Notes under the pieces: generated by a model | Database searches by the model: none | Told to the model about the DNA's origin: nothing | Seen by the model: only the letters and a program-made list of their open reading frames with translations | From: Diadema setosum | Lineage: Eukaryota; Echinodermata; Echinoidea; Diadematoida; Diadematidae | Assembly (NCBI GenBank): GCA_033980235.1 | Contig: CM067070.1 | Span: 4,386,978-4,450,977 of the forward strand | DNA: 64,000 bases | Reading direction: 5' to 3' | Position numbers and translations under genes: made by a program | Shown: positions 45,666 through 60,600 of the stretch, piece by piece | Position numbering within the stretch: position 1 is the first letter of the stretch | Layout: the number at the start of each line of letters is the position of its first letter

Positions 45666-48600
45666 CATGGTAGGGTACATTTTGTTTTGATACACTGTGT
45701 TACATGTACAGTGTATCTATGATATTTAACAGTGTGGCTTTTCTGTGTTTGTTTTCATATCAACAGCAACATATTGTCAAACCCTGAATGGACCACCAGA
45801 GCAAGTGCCAGTAGTAGCTGGAGATGATGCAGTAATGACATGTTCAGTGACTGGACTGGCATCGACAACTATTACATGGAGTGACACCTCGGTGACGCCA
45901 AATATTCCCATCTATGGTGGAAATGCCAAGCTCACTTCTGAGACAAAATATGACGACTTCACTGTATCAGTGGATGCGATCTCATCCACACTGACAATCG
46001 CTGGTACACAGGTTGCAGAGGAAGGGAGTTACAAATGTTTGGCGATAGGCACATCAAATTCTGTACAACCAGCACAAGTTACGGTTGAGGGTAAGTCAAA
46101 GATTCACTGCAACTGTAGCTAACAGCACTTGCATTATAGGTGACTACTGATTCCACACACACATTCAAAAGCGACAGGTCAGGGGAGGAGGAAAGTCCAT
46201 TGCCACTGTCCCCACCCCTATATTAAATAAAAGAAAAAGACATCAGGAAAACCATGGACATAAATAGTATTGATTACTATTTGTGGGTAATGTAATGACT
46301 GCTGTTTAGGGGGTTATAATTTCCAAATTAGCACTTCCAATCTTTCTATGAGAATATGAAAAATGTACAAATATATGTACCACTTTCCTTTATAAAGCAA
46401 TTTGGTCATTATAATATAAAATCAGCTGATTTGTATGTTTAATGGGCTTGTCAAAGTACTTTGTGTGTAAAGTCATGCTTTAAGTATCAAGTTTTCTGGC
46501 AACTAACATTTTATGGCAGTAAAGCTACATTGTAAAGTTCTTGGCAGGACCTAAACATTATCTTCCACCATTTTGAATTTGCTTGCAATTTTGTTATTAA
46601 TACAGTGCTCACCACTTAATCGGGAGGGGTCGGAGACAAGTTTTTCTCCCGTTTTTATGCGGTGCTCCTGCTAAGTGGCTAGTATTGGCCCGTGCAAACC
46701 ACTCAACATGAAGCCCAGTAGGGGAAGTGTGGGAGAGTTGAGCCACTGGGAGAGTTGATCCAGGTCACCTCACATCTTCATAGTAACTGACAGCAGTCAG
46801 CTGATGCCATTTCTTGTTCATGCCTATGATTAACTATGAGGCAGCGACGTTGGATGAAGCATGACAAAATAGTCAAAGAAAAACCATTTTTGGTCACCAA
46901 AAGTGAATGTCCACTTGTCAGATATGTGGTTTTCTCTCACACCTATGGTAGAGGATTGTAAGTGTGAATCAGTTGGAGTAGCAGATAGTCTGTATATCAT
47001 TTGTTTCTTTCAGCAAATTTCAACATGTTTGGTGTGGTCACTTTCATAGGTTTTGAGGGTTAGTTTAAATGGCGACTGTGGGGAGAGTTGTGCCAACGTG
47101 TGGAGGGAGAGTTGTGCCATGGCTAAACCCTGTATTCCAATGGCTCAGCCCTCAAGTGGCTCAACCCTCCTTTCAAGTGGCTCAATGAGTGTCATTTTTT
47201 GGTCAAAGAAACGGGTCTGCAATTGGATGAGGTGAGGAATATTGGAAAGGTATGTGGTGTTCTCACCAGGGGTGACGCCCTACAGGCGGTTTCTTCTTCC
47301 TCACACCAAGAGTTGACTTATTATATGCAAATCCACTCAGGGTGCATCTAGAAATCCTGATCATGTGATCGTAGGTGGACCCCAACAACATCCACATTAT
47401 CCATCCATTACACCATCTTTCCTTAGATAGGTTTCCATAGTCATTTTCTTTTATAAGCCTGAACTTCTTAATATGATATGTAGGGCCTATAGCACTGTAA
47501 AAGTGGATATTTTCGCGCGACTAATTTTTCGCGCTAGGCCAGGTCAGAAGAGTTTCGCGTGTTTTTAATTCCGCGGAATCAAGACATCACACACAGGAAC
47601 GTATGGCAAGCAAAAATATTCGCATGTTTTTATTTTCGCGCTAGTTTCTGGTTGCGCGAAATGCGCCAAAATTTCAACACCGCGAAAATTTTCACTTTTA
47701 CAGCGCCTAGTGGCTCAACTCTCCCAACCCCGTGGCTCAACTCTCACCACATCAAGGGAGACTTGAGCCATTTTGCAAAATATTTTTGTTGAAGTGTCAC
47801 CCCCAAGTTGTTTGTGCTAGGTGTCTTATTGGGCTATCATATTATGCCTGAATAGTTGTAGTATACACCAGCGAATGAATAATCCATAAATTTAACTTAC
47901 TAAATGTAAAAAGTGGCTCAACTCTCCCACACTTCCCCTATATGGGCACTACACTAAATCATGCAGTTATCAAACCCGCTGATTATCACAGCAAATTCGC
48001 TCTTCAACACACAGACACATGTTAATGACAATAAGTAAAGGCACAGCAGTTTCATAGTTTTGGCAAGAATTTATGCATCATCGGAACAAACCTTCATTAA
48101 TTTGATCCTCTACCCTCTTTTAGAGTTCAAAGTACATACCAAGTCAGGATGCGTACTCTACAAATGCAGAGAAAGAGGCAGCTATATTTACCACTTCCAC
48201 TGTATGCTGTTTAACATGTTATTTTATCTCGTAATGTACAGTAGAGAATTCAGCCATTGGCTGTGCATTAGCCATTGGCTATTCATGAGAGGCCGTTCCG
48301 CGCGCAATCGCCATCTTCGTTCCAGCGCAATGTTCGATCGCAAAGCGATCGAACATTTTTTGAAAAATTGAAAAATATCATCAAAATCTGCGGAAATACG
48401 GAAATGATTTCGTGCTCTCTTAAAAGCGTGATTATCGTTGGGTTGTTTCGTACTCAGCATGGATGAACCAGCTGACAAATCGCAAAAGGCAAAAGCCCAA
48501 AAAGATGCCAAGCTGTGTGAGCCTAAGGCAAGCCCAGCTCCGGCAGCGAAGAAGAAGGCTGCAGGCAAAACTCTGTCTAGCGGCGGGAGGCCTAATATTC

Positions 48601-51600
48601 ATGTCCCCTGTTATACTGTCACACATTTAAACACACACACTGCATGCATATACAGTACTCTCCGCATAATCGGGTAGGCTCTAGCAGAGCGTTTCTTACC
48701 CAATTAAGCGGAGTACCCGATTAACAGAAGAACACGTCTCATTCACAATTGACACACACAATGTACGTACATAACGCATTGTACACTGCACCAAACACCT
48801 ACACTGAATGCTTAACACGCGTGCTTGTATGGCACATTATACTTATACCCTACATTTGCTCAGTCACGAGCAAAAATTTACACTCTTTTTATGGACAAAT
48901 ATGTTTTCAGAAAACTTTGTCATTTGAATATGGACTCCTCGCTAACAAGCAGGCCTTTTCCGAAATGAACACTTCTCTCACATAGAACGTCGGGTTACTT
49001 TTCGAGAAGTGACTGGGGAAAAGCAAAATTATGGAGCTGGTGCATGACCTGATTTTCGTTGCAAACTTCTCGTATTGTGAAATGTTGCGGAGCAAGGGAG
49101 GAGCGCAAGTGTGTTCAACTCCTGATTGACTATGCAATTGCGAGTGCCAGCTACATGTGTAATGTCCGTTTACATGTGGCAAGTCAGTATACTGGTACAT
49201 GTGTTGTCATGTTTAATCACTCGCAAAATGATCGGTCTTCTTTGCAAATTAAGCAGAGAATGCGATTAGCCATGGAAATTTTGACATTCATTGTTTCTAA
49301 AAGTATTATATCTGCGATAATATGTGGGTAAAAATTAGATTAGACGAAAACTATTTACCCGTTTATGCGGAGAGGCAACCCGATTATCAGGTAATTCTAA
49401 TGTGCATTGGAACTGATTTTGGCATTTCTACCCAATTAAACGGAGTACCCGTTTAAGCGATACCCGATTACGCGGAGAGTACTGTACTACATGTAGTATG
49501 CACAAACAGGGAGAGTATGGGCTGCAGGGGGAGGATTCTCTCTGTACCGTATCGCACAAGGAGGTGGTGCAGTGTAAAGTGCATGAGTAGAAGCTGATGA
49601 TGCACGATAAGATGACGCTTGATAAGACTGCCTCTCTGCTACATCTCACTGCCTAAAAGCAAATGTTTAGACTGCTGTTAGCATTTATAATCTATCAGGA
49701 ACAGGTTTACAAAATAATCCTTCTGGTATTAAAGGAAATGAAATCCCTGCAATTATATCTAAAGATTTACCTATCATTTGTAGTTACTATCATAATACAC
49801 AGACAATGAAAGTGTTTTAGCCAGGTTTGTCCCAATAGAGTGGTTTCTGGTTCCGATTCTAAAGCGGAGGGACATATATGCGAAAAATTTGTTACATCAA
49901 GTTTTGTTGCACTTGATTATAAACGGGTTTCCCACTAAATCGGTTCCCAATAAATGGGTGAGCACTGCATTGGAATAATTGCTTACTAATTTGTATTCAG
50001 TAAGCATCCTCCCCCATTCAGTAGTTAGTGCAAGTACATGTACATGTACAAGTGATGGTCGAATTGCGTCCCAGCAATGGTATTGAATTTGTAGAAAGAT
50101 GGATGATTCATGTACATGTATACCAATTTGATCAATGAGGATATTTGTGACAATAAATGTGAACAGAAATGAAATGTAAAACAAAAAGAAAGAAGAAAAG
50201 TAAGAGATCTATACAGGCATTGTTTCTGTGCTTGTTTTTCCTGTTTATAGATTACAATATGTACCAATGTATTTTAGTGCATGTACATTGTAATACATGA
50301 TATTTGCCATGGTCAACTTGAGTGTACAATGTACAATACACTTGTATTTTCTCTATACCGTATTTATGTGTGTGATTTACTTTATTATATCTGAAGAAGG
50401 ATCTTAGAGGTATTTTACTTGAAAACTGATGTTCACCTACACATGTAAAACTGTATGAAATTTGCTAGCTGCAGTACTCTTTACAATTTACAAAATTGGG
50501 ATTTGATTCCAAGTACTGTGCCATCCTCACATGGTGTTCCTTTTGTACTAACAGTACATAAAATGTTCATTACAGGGTATAAGATTACGTACTTGTACTT
50601 TTCAATTCTATTCAATACTATTCAAGTACATTGTATCAAATAAAGCTTGAAATCTCTTCCCATAATGGCTCCATGATACCTGCTATAATTGTATTGGCAG
50701 TAGGAAGTTACTGTCACCACATAAGTTTAAAAAAAATCTCAAAACAATAAGTGTTACATTGGCAGATTTACCCAAAAGTTCTGATATGGCACTGCTACAT
50801 GTACTATATGAGATGAACATAAGAAGCAAGAAGAATGTTAAATGTTATTCTGAAGCTACCTGCCAGCAGTTTATTTACTGGCTGAATTAAAGATTCTATT
50901 CATTCACCCATCTATTCTCTTTCTCTGTTCTTTCCTTTTGTGGTCTTGTTATTCCCTTTATAGTGATGCCAACTTTTACTTTAACATCGTTGAATTCAAC
51001 TTTGATCGCTGGAGAAACATACGAGGCAACATGTGACGCTGTGGGAAGCCGACCAATGGTAGACATCATCTGGTATCTTGGAGACGTACAACAGACTGAT
51101 GGGGTAGTAACAACAAATACTCCAAATACTGGTAACGCGAATTTGACCGATACAACAAGTACGTTCACCTTCAAACCAACACAAGGAAATAATGAACAGA
51201 GTTTGCGATGTGAGACCACCGGACATCTGTTGACCAATCTTGACCAACAGCAGAGCATATCTTCTCTCAATGTTCACTGTAAGTCACATTAGATTGCCTC
51301 AAGCTCTCAAAACAATTACTTTTTTTGTGAACTAATTATATAATATGCTATTTATTTTTATGCCTCCGCCAACGAAGTGGCCGGAGGCATTATGTTTTCG
51401 GGTCGTCCGTCCGTCTGTACGTCCTTCCCGTTTTTTTGTCGATATCTCAAGAACCGTGTGGTGGTTTTGCATCAAACTTGGTATGAGGGTATATCCTGGG
51501 AGGATGATACTTTGTTTGGATTTTAGGGTCATGGGGTCAAAGGTCAATGGTCACAGGTTATTTTGTGAAAAAAAAGGTTGAAATTTCATGTTTTTCTCCA

Positions 51601-54600
51601 TATCTCGCAAATGGTTGAAGGTACCTTCATGGAACTTAATATATTATGAATGTACCGATGAGCAGTGATTATCTAGGGAAGTTGGGGGTCATGGGTCAAA
51701 GGTCAGGGGGTCAAAGGTCAAGGTCAACTCCTCAAAATATCACTACTTTCCTTATAGTTATGCAATGCCTGAAGGATTTTTTTTTTTTTAAACTTGATGT
51801 ATGCATGTATAACCCAATGTATATTCTGTGGGAAGTTTCTTGCCAAAAGGTCAAAGGTCACAGGTCAAGTGAAAGTGCTAAATTGCACTTCTTTCTCCAT
51901 ATCTTAAAAGTAACTCAAGGTATTATCATGAAACTTACATATTTATGCATGTTCTACCTAACAGTGATTCTCTTTGGAACTGTGAGGTCAAAGGTCAAAG
52001 GCCAGGTTTAGATAATACTATTTTACCATTTGATACTGAAATTATACTTTTTCTCAATACCTTGAAAATTACTCAATGCAAAAGTCAAGTAAAAATCATC
52101 AGTTCCCCCAAATACCTGCACTCTGACATTTTAATCATTCATCCAATTGAACCTAGTTCTAGGAAAGTGAACATTCAGCACATTTGTGGCAAACCTGTCA
52201 TTTTAATATTTGATGACATAAATGGTACCCTGGGGTACCAGAAAAAAATCGGCCATTTTGTTGAATTATTTATTTTTTTTTTAGGGCTGTACCCTGGGTT
52301 ACCAAAAAGTGGGAAATTAATTTTTTTGTGTGTGATTAATTCTTCAACATTCAATTATGGCCATTGTTCTTGTAAAAAAAAAACCCTCTTCATCCTGTAG
52401 TTTTCTCAATTAATCCCTTGTTAACGTTATGAGTAACTATTTTACAGTGTATCATTGATATTGTTTCATGCTGTTATGATACTTGTACACCCTGTATTAT
52501 TATTTTATTGATTCCCCATGAAATAGCTATCTTGTGTACTGTGATTTCCTTCTTTTCCGGCCCTTTCCTTTCAGTGCGGCATAGCCCCCATCACCTGCTG
52601 GCATTTTTGCAGCTTGATCCTAATTGCGAAAGGATATTTTGTTCGGCACAAAGTGCACAAAGCTTACAAAATTACGGGATCGAAACTACGTCTACGAGAT
52701 CGTAACTTTGGCACAGCTAGCGGGCTATTATAATAGTGCGTGTAGTCAGTGCATGAAGCGCTATACTGAGTATCGCACCGTACCACGGGTCAGTACAGTG
52801 CGCATACGTAACGCAGTAACTCTGCGGTTGTACTCGAGTGAACGTGAGATGGCGCTACACAACGTGGTACCCCGGGTTACTACGATACCCCGGGGTAGCG
52901 CGTGGTGCATCATTTTGCCAATTGTGTGAAACTGTCACACATTGTCAAGACATTGTACTATAGACCTATTGGGAGAACCATGCATTATGGCGGAGGCATA
53001 CACCAGTCGCCGTAGCGACATTTCTAGTTCACTTATAGCTCAATTTGAAAGATTCCAGTGTGATATTTAGATACACTTTCCCCATCCATAGTTTAAAACT
53101 CACATAATTCACTATGATGGCACTAGGTGAGGGCTTCAAAACTTTTACACAGAATTTTGACCTTTGACTTCTTTGACCTTTGACCTTGATTTTTTACCTA
53201 TATTGCACATTTTGCTACAAAATGCTACTTCCGGCGGGGACAATACGCACCGCGTAATTTCTACTTTTCCTTGTTTGCACTTTATGCAAAGCTTGCCAGA
53301 CAGTGTTATTCGATAAAGTGGTGTGTGTCAATGTAGCAGGAATTCCCTTGCTGTTCTGTATTGTTTTTTCAAAGAAGAGAGAATATAGAAGATTTTATTT
53401 ATCAACCAGTTACATATTCATACAATTTTTGTATGTTAAATTTTGCCAGTAGCTTTAAAAATCAAAACATTATAGCTTCAAGATCTGATTGATGTATCAA
53501 TAAAATGGATATTTATATTATAAGGTATTCACTGTTATTTTGACTACACGTCTACAAACTGTACATGATATAAAAGTGTACAGTTGCAGCCAATTAATGG
53601 ATAATTAGTTACAAAAGATCTGTGCTGTAATCCAGCAGTTGTCATTATTATAAAAACTGGGCTCTGAAGTTGAAATTGTCATGTGGTGCATTGAGTTGGA
53701 GCTACAACACATGTAGGCTGGGTTCAGCCTGCAGATAGATGATGTGATGCATTATACCAGAAGTAAATCCTTGTGCTCATCTAAATTGCAGTGTCAATGA
53801 CATTGGTAATATTATTTTTCATTTTTATTTTGCTCGTATTTATTTCTCTCAAGAGTTAGATTTTGTCATGTCTTATTTCATCCAATCCCATCTATTAGCT
53901 AGCAACATACACTGTATGTTCATAATCATCCGTGGTACAGAATGTGTGGTTCAGGTTCTGAAGGGGTCAGTGGAATTTCTTTTAGTGTAAATGAAAATTG
54001 CATGAGAAATTCACATAAGAGAATGTTTTGATTAAAGTGCTCTACATTTCAAGGTATTAATAAGCCCATAAATATCAACAACAACAACAAAAGAAACGGA
54101 TTACATGTTTAAATAATCCATAAATTACAGAATCATCAATATATTGCTCTTCAGAGTTGAGTCTAGAGTTTCATATTAATAGCATCAATGGAACTTTGAG
54201 TCCTGAAGATAAAGCTTGGTTTCTATTTTCTGCTTTAAATGACTCATTCCACTTTATACTAATCAGATCTCATATAATTACCAGATTTTTCTTTGGTTTT
54301 CTGACTGTATCTTTCTCATAAGTATTCCTTGAATCCATACATGCCATAGTTTACACCTCGGCTGTGGAACATTGCTCAGAGACTGCAACTTGTTTTAAAA
54401 GCCCTTTTTTTTAATGGAAAATGTTCTAGTACTGCTTTTCAAAGCCAAATGACTTTTTATGGAGGTGTTGTTATCTAGACATACAATGAACAAAGATGGA
54501 GTAAAAATCCCAACCTTTTCTGTGGTATAAATTTTATGACAAAGCTATGATTTGATAATATTTTTCTTGCAGATGGCAAGTAACTATTCAGTAACAAGGT

Positions 54601-57600
54601 CTGGGAGGCATGACTTTTGCAGACGCAGACTTGACAGAAAAGATTTATTACACTTGTATTTCCTCCCGAAACAAAACCACATGAAACCACTTGAAAAACA
54701 CAAGGCAAGATTAAGCTAATTGTGTGAGGAAAGGAATTGCAGATGATTTCATTGTACTGGGGCATTTAATAGCGATTTCTGGATTGGTTTTGTAGGCAGG
54801 TGAGCAAAATATCAGAACTTGGCAGTCTATACTGAGTGCAGCACTCAACCTTGGCACATCAAACGTAATCACAGTAGAACCACTGGTTCTTACTTTTCAT
54901 TTGAAGTCAACCTTTATTAGTGAGATGGCAGTGTTTATTTTGGTTGTGTAGTCATGAAAAACCCTCTTATATGCTGAGATATGAAGTGATTTATTGATTG
55001 ACAACACATTCCAGAAGAAGTGTTCCTGTTCAAAACTTATTTAGAGTTCTCATTCACATAGTCATGATTAACCCTATTAAAACTAGGCCGGGCTATTTAG
55101 GTAGTTGATAGAGTCGGGGAGGAGGCCTCCCAGGCCCCCGCCCCCCTCCAGATCTCGGCTGTCAACTGCGCGATCGCGACAAAAATTGGCACACACATTG
55201 CCTATGATGTAATCTAAAATACCATAAAATTATTTTTTTTTTAAATTATCATTTATGCTAAATTATGCTAATTTATGCATGAAGATGCGTAAAATCAGAC
55301 TATTTGGTATAAATCATGTAAAATAAAGCTCAAAACAGGCACATTTTTTGTGTAAATATTCTTTTTAGTGTCCTTAGCAAATGTAATTAAAAAAATTGTG
55401 ATATCAGAAAAAATTCGTAAGTATTTTATTGTTTTTTTAAATTTCTTATGTATTTCTCTGTTTTTTCGACTTTATGTTTTTCATTGCTTTTTCGATGAAA
55501 TTTGTCCGCGACATCGCTCCGAACAAGAAAATATGTTATTCAATTGTAATCAATAAAACACCAAAATAATCATGCTTTTATGAAATTTGCCTGTAAGCAC
55601 AGTTTGCATTGAAATTGTACACGAATTAACGTTTTTGAGCAATTTTTGGTCTGACATGCATGTACATATTTATGCCTAACTTCGGAATCGCACGCCCGGG
55701 CGTCGCAAATTTGGTGTCAAAAGATGTGGGAGAATCGAAAGAAAAAAGTCATGAAACGTCGCGGCGATAGCTTTTTGCGATTGCGATACATCGCGCGGAA
55801 CATCAAGGGGGGGGGGCCTTGGAGGCCCCCCCAGGCCTACGTGTAGTTAGGGTTAAGTATTGGATGTTGTCTAGATGCAGTCTTGTTTTCCTTTTGTTGA
55901 AAAGTTTTGATGTCAATATCGTTTCAACACAGCTGAATACTGCGTAGAAATCACTCAAAAATAATTTTGCATTTGCCATTGCAGTCCCACCTGATGCTGA
56001 TATCATGACAGTTGTCTTCAATGAGGACACAGCTACCACGATGCTCACTGTGACCTGTACCATCGAGCAAGCTAACCAGCCAAACCCATTCGTTAATACC
56101 TACTACATTTATGAAAACGTTACTGACAACCCTGATCCAGTCACAACAATGTCAACTTTCACCAGAACAACTCCTGATTATGAAACGGCGTATCTCTGTG
56201 TTGGTGAAAATTACCTTGGAAACACCACAGCTACGAGAACATTTGTTCCAGGCAGTAAGTACAGTTCAGTTGACATTCTTTGGTTGGTGAGAAAATGATA
56301 AATATATGCCATTTGGTCCCACATTTGTACTTGATACAAGTGGCATTTGTTTTCACATGATACATTTTGTCAGAACTACATTGATACACTAGACAGTGGA
56401 CCTATTGTCAATTATCAACTCCTCACACAGTGAAATACACACTGTACAAAGTCTGAATGTACAGATTACACAGTATTTTTGTGAGTATATTGCAGTACTG
56501 GTCATAGGATGTGAACTGCATCATTGCTATGATGAAAGAAAGTTACATACAGAAAATAAAGGGGAATTTACACATTATGAGTAAATGAATAAACAGCATG
56601 CATCATACACCATAAAGAAAATAGTTTTTTTGTAAACAGATGAAGTAAAGCCAACTCTGACTGTGACTTTGTCTTTCATATTAAGAATAAGACTTGCAAG
56701 CATTGGGACTTATAGGCAAATTAAATGAATGATTAGGAACAGTGACTTTTGATAACTTTTGATAACGAGAGAGATACTGTAAGACATTGTGTTACCTCAG
56801 TTGACTCTATGCAAGAAAATACTGATGGTGCTGGTTAGAATGCATTGTTTTCAAGTGTTTTATGTGTGTATTTAATAGTGTCATGGTGTCTGTGTATGAT
56901 GCGTAAGTGTGTGTGTGTATATCGTGTGTGCACACTCCTGCCTAAATGTGTGTGGTATATTAAAGCAAATTGTTATGCCTTGAAGATATTTGTCATTGTT
57001 TGCCTGGGATGTTGCCATAATGCAACCTGATTTACTATTAAAACTGAATCTCCACATGGATAGTCAGATGGAAGTTGCTATGTATAATTCTTCTCGCATT
57101 GTACCCCATTTTTTTTGTATGAGATACTTTTTTAGTTGATGATAATATGCTTACATGCTGAACCGTGAAATACATACAACACTTGTTCTTCAAAAAGAAA
57201 GAAAAAAAGATTGAGACTGATATTGAGATGATACTCTTGTTGTTCCAGAAATATAAAATATGTGGAGCTCTCTGTTGATTTTCTCAATATTGTTGTACTG
57301 AAATTCAGTGACATCTTCAAACTTTGTATGGACCCACACCTACAAAATGTATTTGTGGTGAATTCGTCTTTTAGGTCATTGTTCAAGACACGACCTCTGA
57401 CCCTGTCATATAAAAAAAAAAAAAAAAAAAAATGCAGCTAGTCATTCTGTCTTTCAGTACAATGTACAAATGTGCCATGTAGCTTCTTGATACAACTTGT
57501 ACCTCCATGTTATGCCAGCTGACAGTTTGAAAGCTTTGTATACTCTTTCAGTGTATTCAAATGCTCCTAGGTAGTTTAAAATGGCTTCTGTTTGAAAATT

Positions 57601-60600
57601 CTATGAGTTGCATGACCTTCCATGCTAAGTACTGGAATTACAATGTATCTTTGATTGGGGGGGGGGGGGGGTGGTGGTGGAAACTCATGTTTTCAGGGAC
57701 CAAAAATGTGAGTAAAATGAGCATTCAACACTTACAGTGATAATCTGTGAGTGACCAAAGCTGTACCTTCTGTACATAGACTGTAAGTGGATTGTGAAGC
57801 CCCTACACATTTAGAAAATGAGTACTGTATACGCTATATATTTCGCGTGGGTTTATTTTCACGAATTTCGCGAGTGGGGAGCTATTCGCGAAATTAACAA
57901 CACGCGAAAATATTACCTTCCAAAATGAATCCCTTGCCTTGATGATACGAACATTTCAGTACTAGTATACCATGTCACGGCTTACCGAACAGACCATACT
58001 GGCTATTAGAGCTTGTTTACGCACGTCCATGTCTACTTACGAATACTGTAGAGAGCCAATCCATTATCGCAAGGGGACCACTCGTCATATATAGTATACC
58101 ATGTCATGGCTTACCGAACAGACCATACTGGCTATTTGAGCTTGTTTACGCACGTCCATGTCTACTTACGAATACTGTAGAGAGCCAATCCATTATCGCA
58201 AGGGGACCACTCGTCAGAAATCTAGCGCGATGGACTTAACCACTTCAAAAATGTTGAATTCTAACTTACTAGTTCGCAGAGTTTGGTAAGTTTTTTTCAT
58301 GCAGTGTATAACTAGTATCATTCTTACTTGCTAGTAAGTTGAAAATTCACACTTTCTTTGCCACTTCATATTTTCTCTGGTCCCCCAATCGCGAATTTAA
58401 CCACTCGCGAAAATGTGTGACAGCGGCAATTCGCGAAAATTTATGTACGCGAAAATTATAGTGTATACAGTAATCAGTAATCAGATTCTTGAGACATCAT
58501 TGATACCAGTACTGGTATCAGTGACACTGACAACTCTATGCTTCCATTGAGTCATGATGAGGTGGTACGCCGTGTCAGTCCAATGCTGTGATTGATTACA
58601 GTCCTGCAGTTGTTTCTCACCCTTTCATCACCATCTGTCAATGTTGTGGGGTTTCCATGGAAGTTGGGGCTTTCTGTTTGAATGGCATCGTTGCATGCTT
58701 GGCACTTGCGTGCACATTTGTGTCACAAGCTCCTTTGTTTCATTACACTGTTGCTGCGTAAAGAGATTTGAAGTATGTTGTAGAATCAATGTGATGATAA
58801 GTAAGGAATGAGATGACATCATTCTGTACCTTTGCAGGGCAAAGGAGTTGAAATATGTTCAGGAATATGATGAGGGTTTGGAGGACCACTGAATTTTCAC
58901 TTCAGATGTGGTGTACAATTTTGTGTATACAGTAGTTGCTTTGGAGTGTACAGTACATTCATAAAGAAATTCTTTAATTTTTCCTTTTGATTCCCATCAC
59001 AATTTCCATACTCATCTTTCTGCATCTTTGAGGAAGAGCATCCAATTACAGTGTAATGCCTAAGTGAAATCTTGCCAAGATGCATACCAAAAAGTTGATG
59101 AAATGGATTTTTCTTGATTCAAGTGTACAAATAGGTGTGCACTTTACGTTGTATATCAGTTCGTGTTAGCATTTACAAAGTGTACTATTCAAATAGTTTT
59201 TTTACCAATATCATCATTTAAAGCGCTTAATGCAGTCATTAATTATATCAAATATCTATTGGTGCATCTATCAGCATGAAACATTTCACAAAAACTTGCT
59301 ATCATTAAGAACCATGAACATCTAAAGTGCTATGGTATGTTTAAAAAAAAAAAAAAAAAGATCTCCATAAATTTGCAAACCTCTCTCCCTCAAGAATTTA
59401 TTTCCATCAGGAATTGAGCTCTGACTACTCATTGGCCCACAGATAAGTATTGGTGTTGGGCAACAAAATGTTCACTTTTGTTCTGTTTTTTAAGCATTGC
59501 GGATGCATTGTGTGTTTGTGTACGTATGTGTGTATGCTTGTGTGTGTGTGTGTGTTTGTTTGTCAGAGAACGGCGGAAGCCAGTGGAAAAGTAGGATTAA
59601 TGCACCTCCATTTTACTGCAGTAAACATGCAAAAGTCTCCACTTTTTTGTTTTGTTAATTAAGGACATCTCTTCTGCTTTCTGTTTCAAGTGTATTTAAA
59701 GCCTTGTACATACTCTCACAATAACATGATGAAGTCACTTTTGATTTCATGTACATCTGCTTTATTTTTGTTTTTCTTTCTGTTTGTTTGCTGGAGGGGG
59801 CAAGGACACTTCCAGAAATTGTTGGAAGGATAACAAGTGGCATATATTGCAAAAGTCATATATTGTTAAAAAAAAAATAGCCCTTTGAAGTTGGACTACG
59901 TGTATGTACAGGAGTAATTATTTATTGAATATTTAGTCAACAGCACAAACCTGTAGCAATGTATTATTTATGCGGGTATTAGTGTGTTGTTGTGATAAAA
60001 AAGAAAAGAACTTTACATCGGTTACATCAAAATAAAATTCAGCAGAAGTTTGTCATATTCAGTTTACCTTTTGTTTCAGTCTCTCAGAAGGAAGCTGTAA
60101 AATATAGATTAAAATCCACAGCAACTATTTTGTTTGTTTTGTTTATCATTGAGGTACTTTACAGGGTATAATATTTAATAGCATTCATCTTTGCACAGTT
60201 TGCATGCTTCATGGAATCATTTTGGTGACATTGCCACTCTCAGTACTTTTTTTTTTTTCTCACATGAGCCCATTCAGAACATCACATGTGAAGTGATTTA
60301 GTTTTTTTTAAGTCCAGAAATGCTTTGCTACAATTGACATATTTTGCACATGATCTGAAGACTCAAATTGATGTTTTCATAGACTGATGCATTACAGTGT
60401 GCTTGAAATATAATCACTGTAGAAATTGCGCTTGCTGCAAATTAGAATTCTCTGATATTTTGGATCTATAGTACTGTGGCCACAGGGTACACTTGTACAG
60501 CTGTATAGTGTTTTAAAGTAAAGAGGGGGTTCTAAATACAGGTTTAGTGTTTTATTGTTTAAAAAAATAAATAGATTGTCAAGGAATTGGCTTATATATA

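Larger units (their letters stand above)
46607..49967. mobile_element. Possible pogo/Tigger-like remnant bracketing other elements
   Basis: CAGTGCTCACC at about 46605 and GGTGAGCACTG at about 49957 are inverted. Both neighbouring sequences carry a diverged ACTTAATCGG/CCGATTTAGT pair, as in Tigger-type ends. TA precedes the left end but not the right. Two well-bounded elements lie within. A weak, old boundary pair only. Confidence 0.3.

Noticed and set aside
46139..46178. Extra Ig-gene exon in intron 2 after TGCATTATAG
   Set aside because: In the required phase it meets a stop after three codons.
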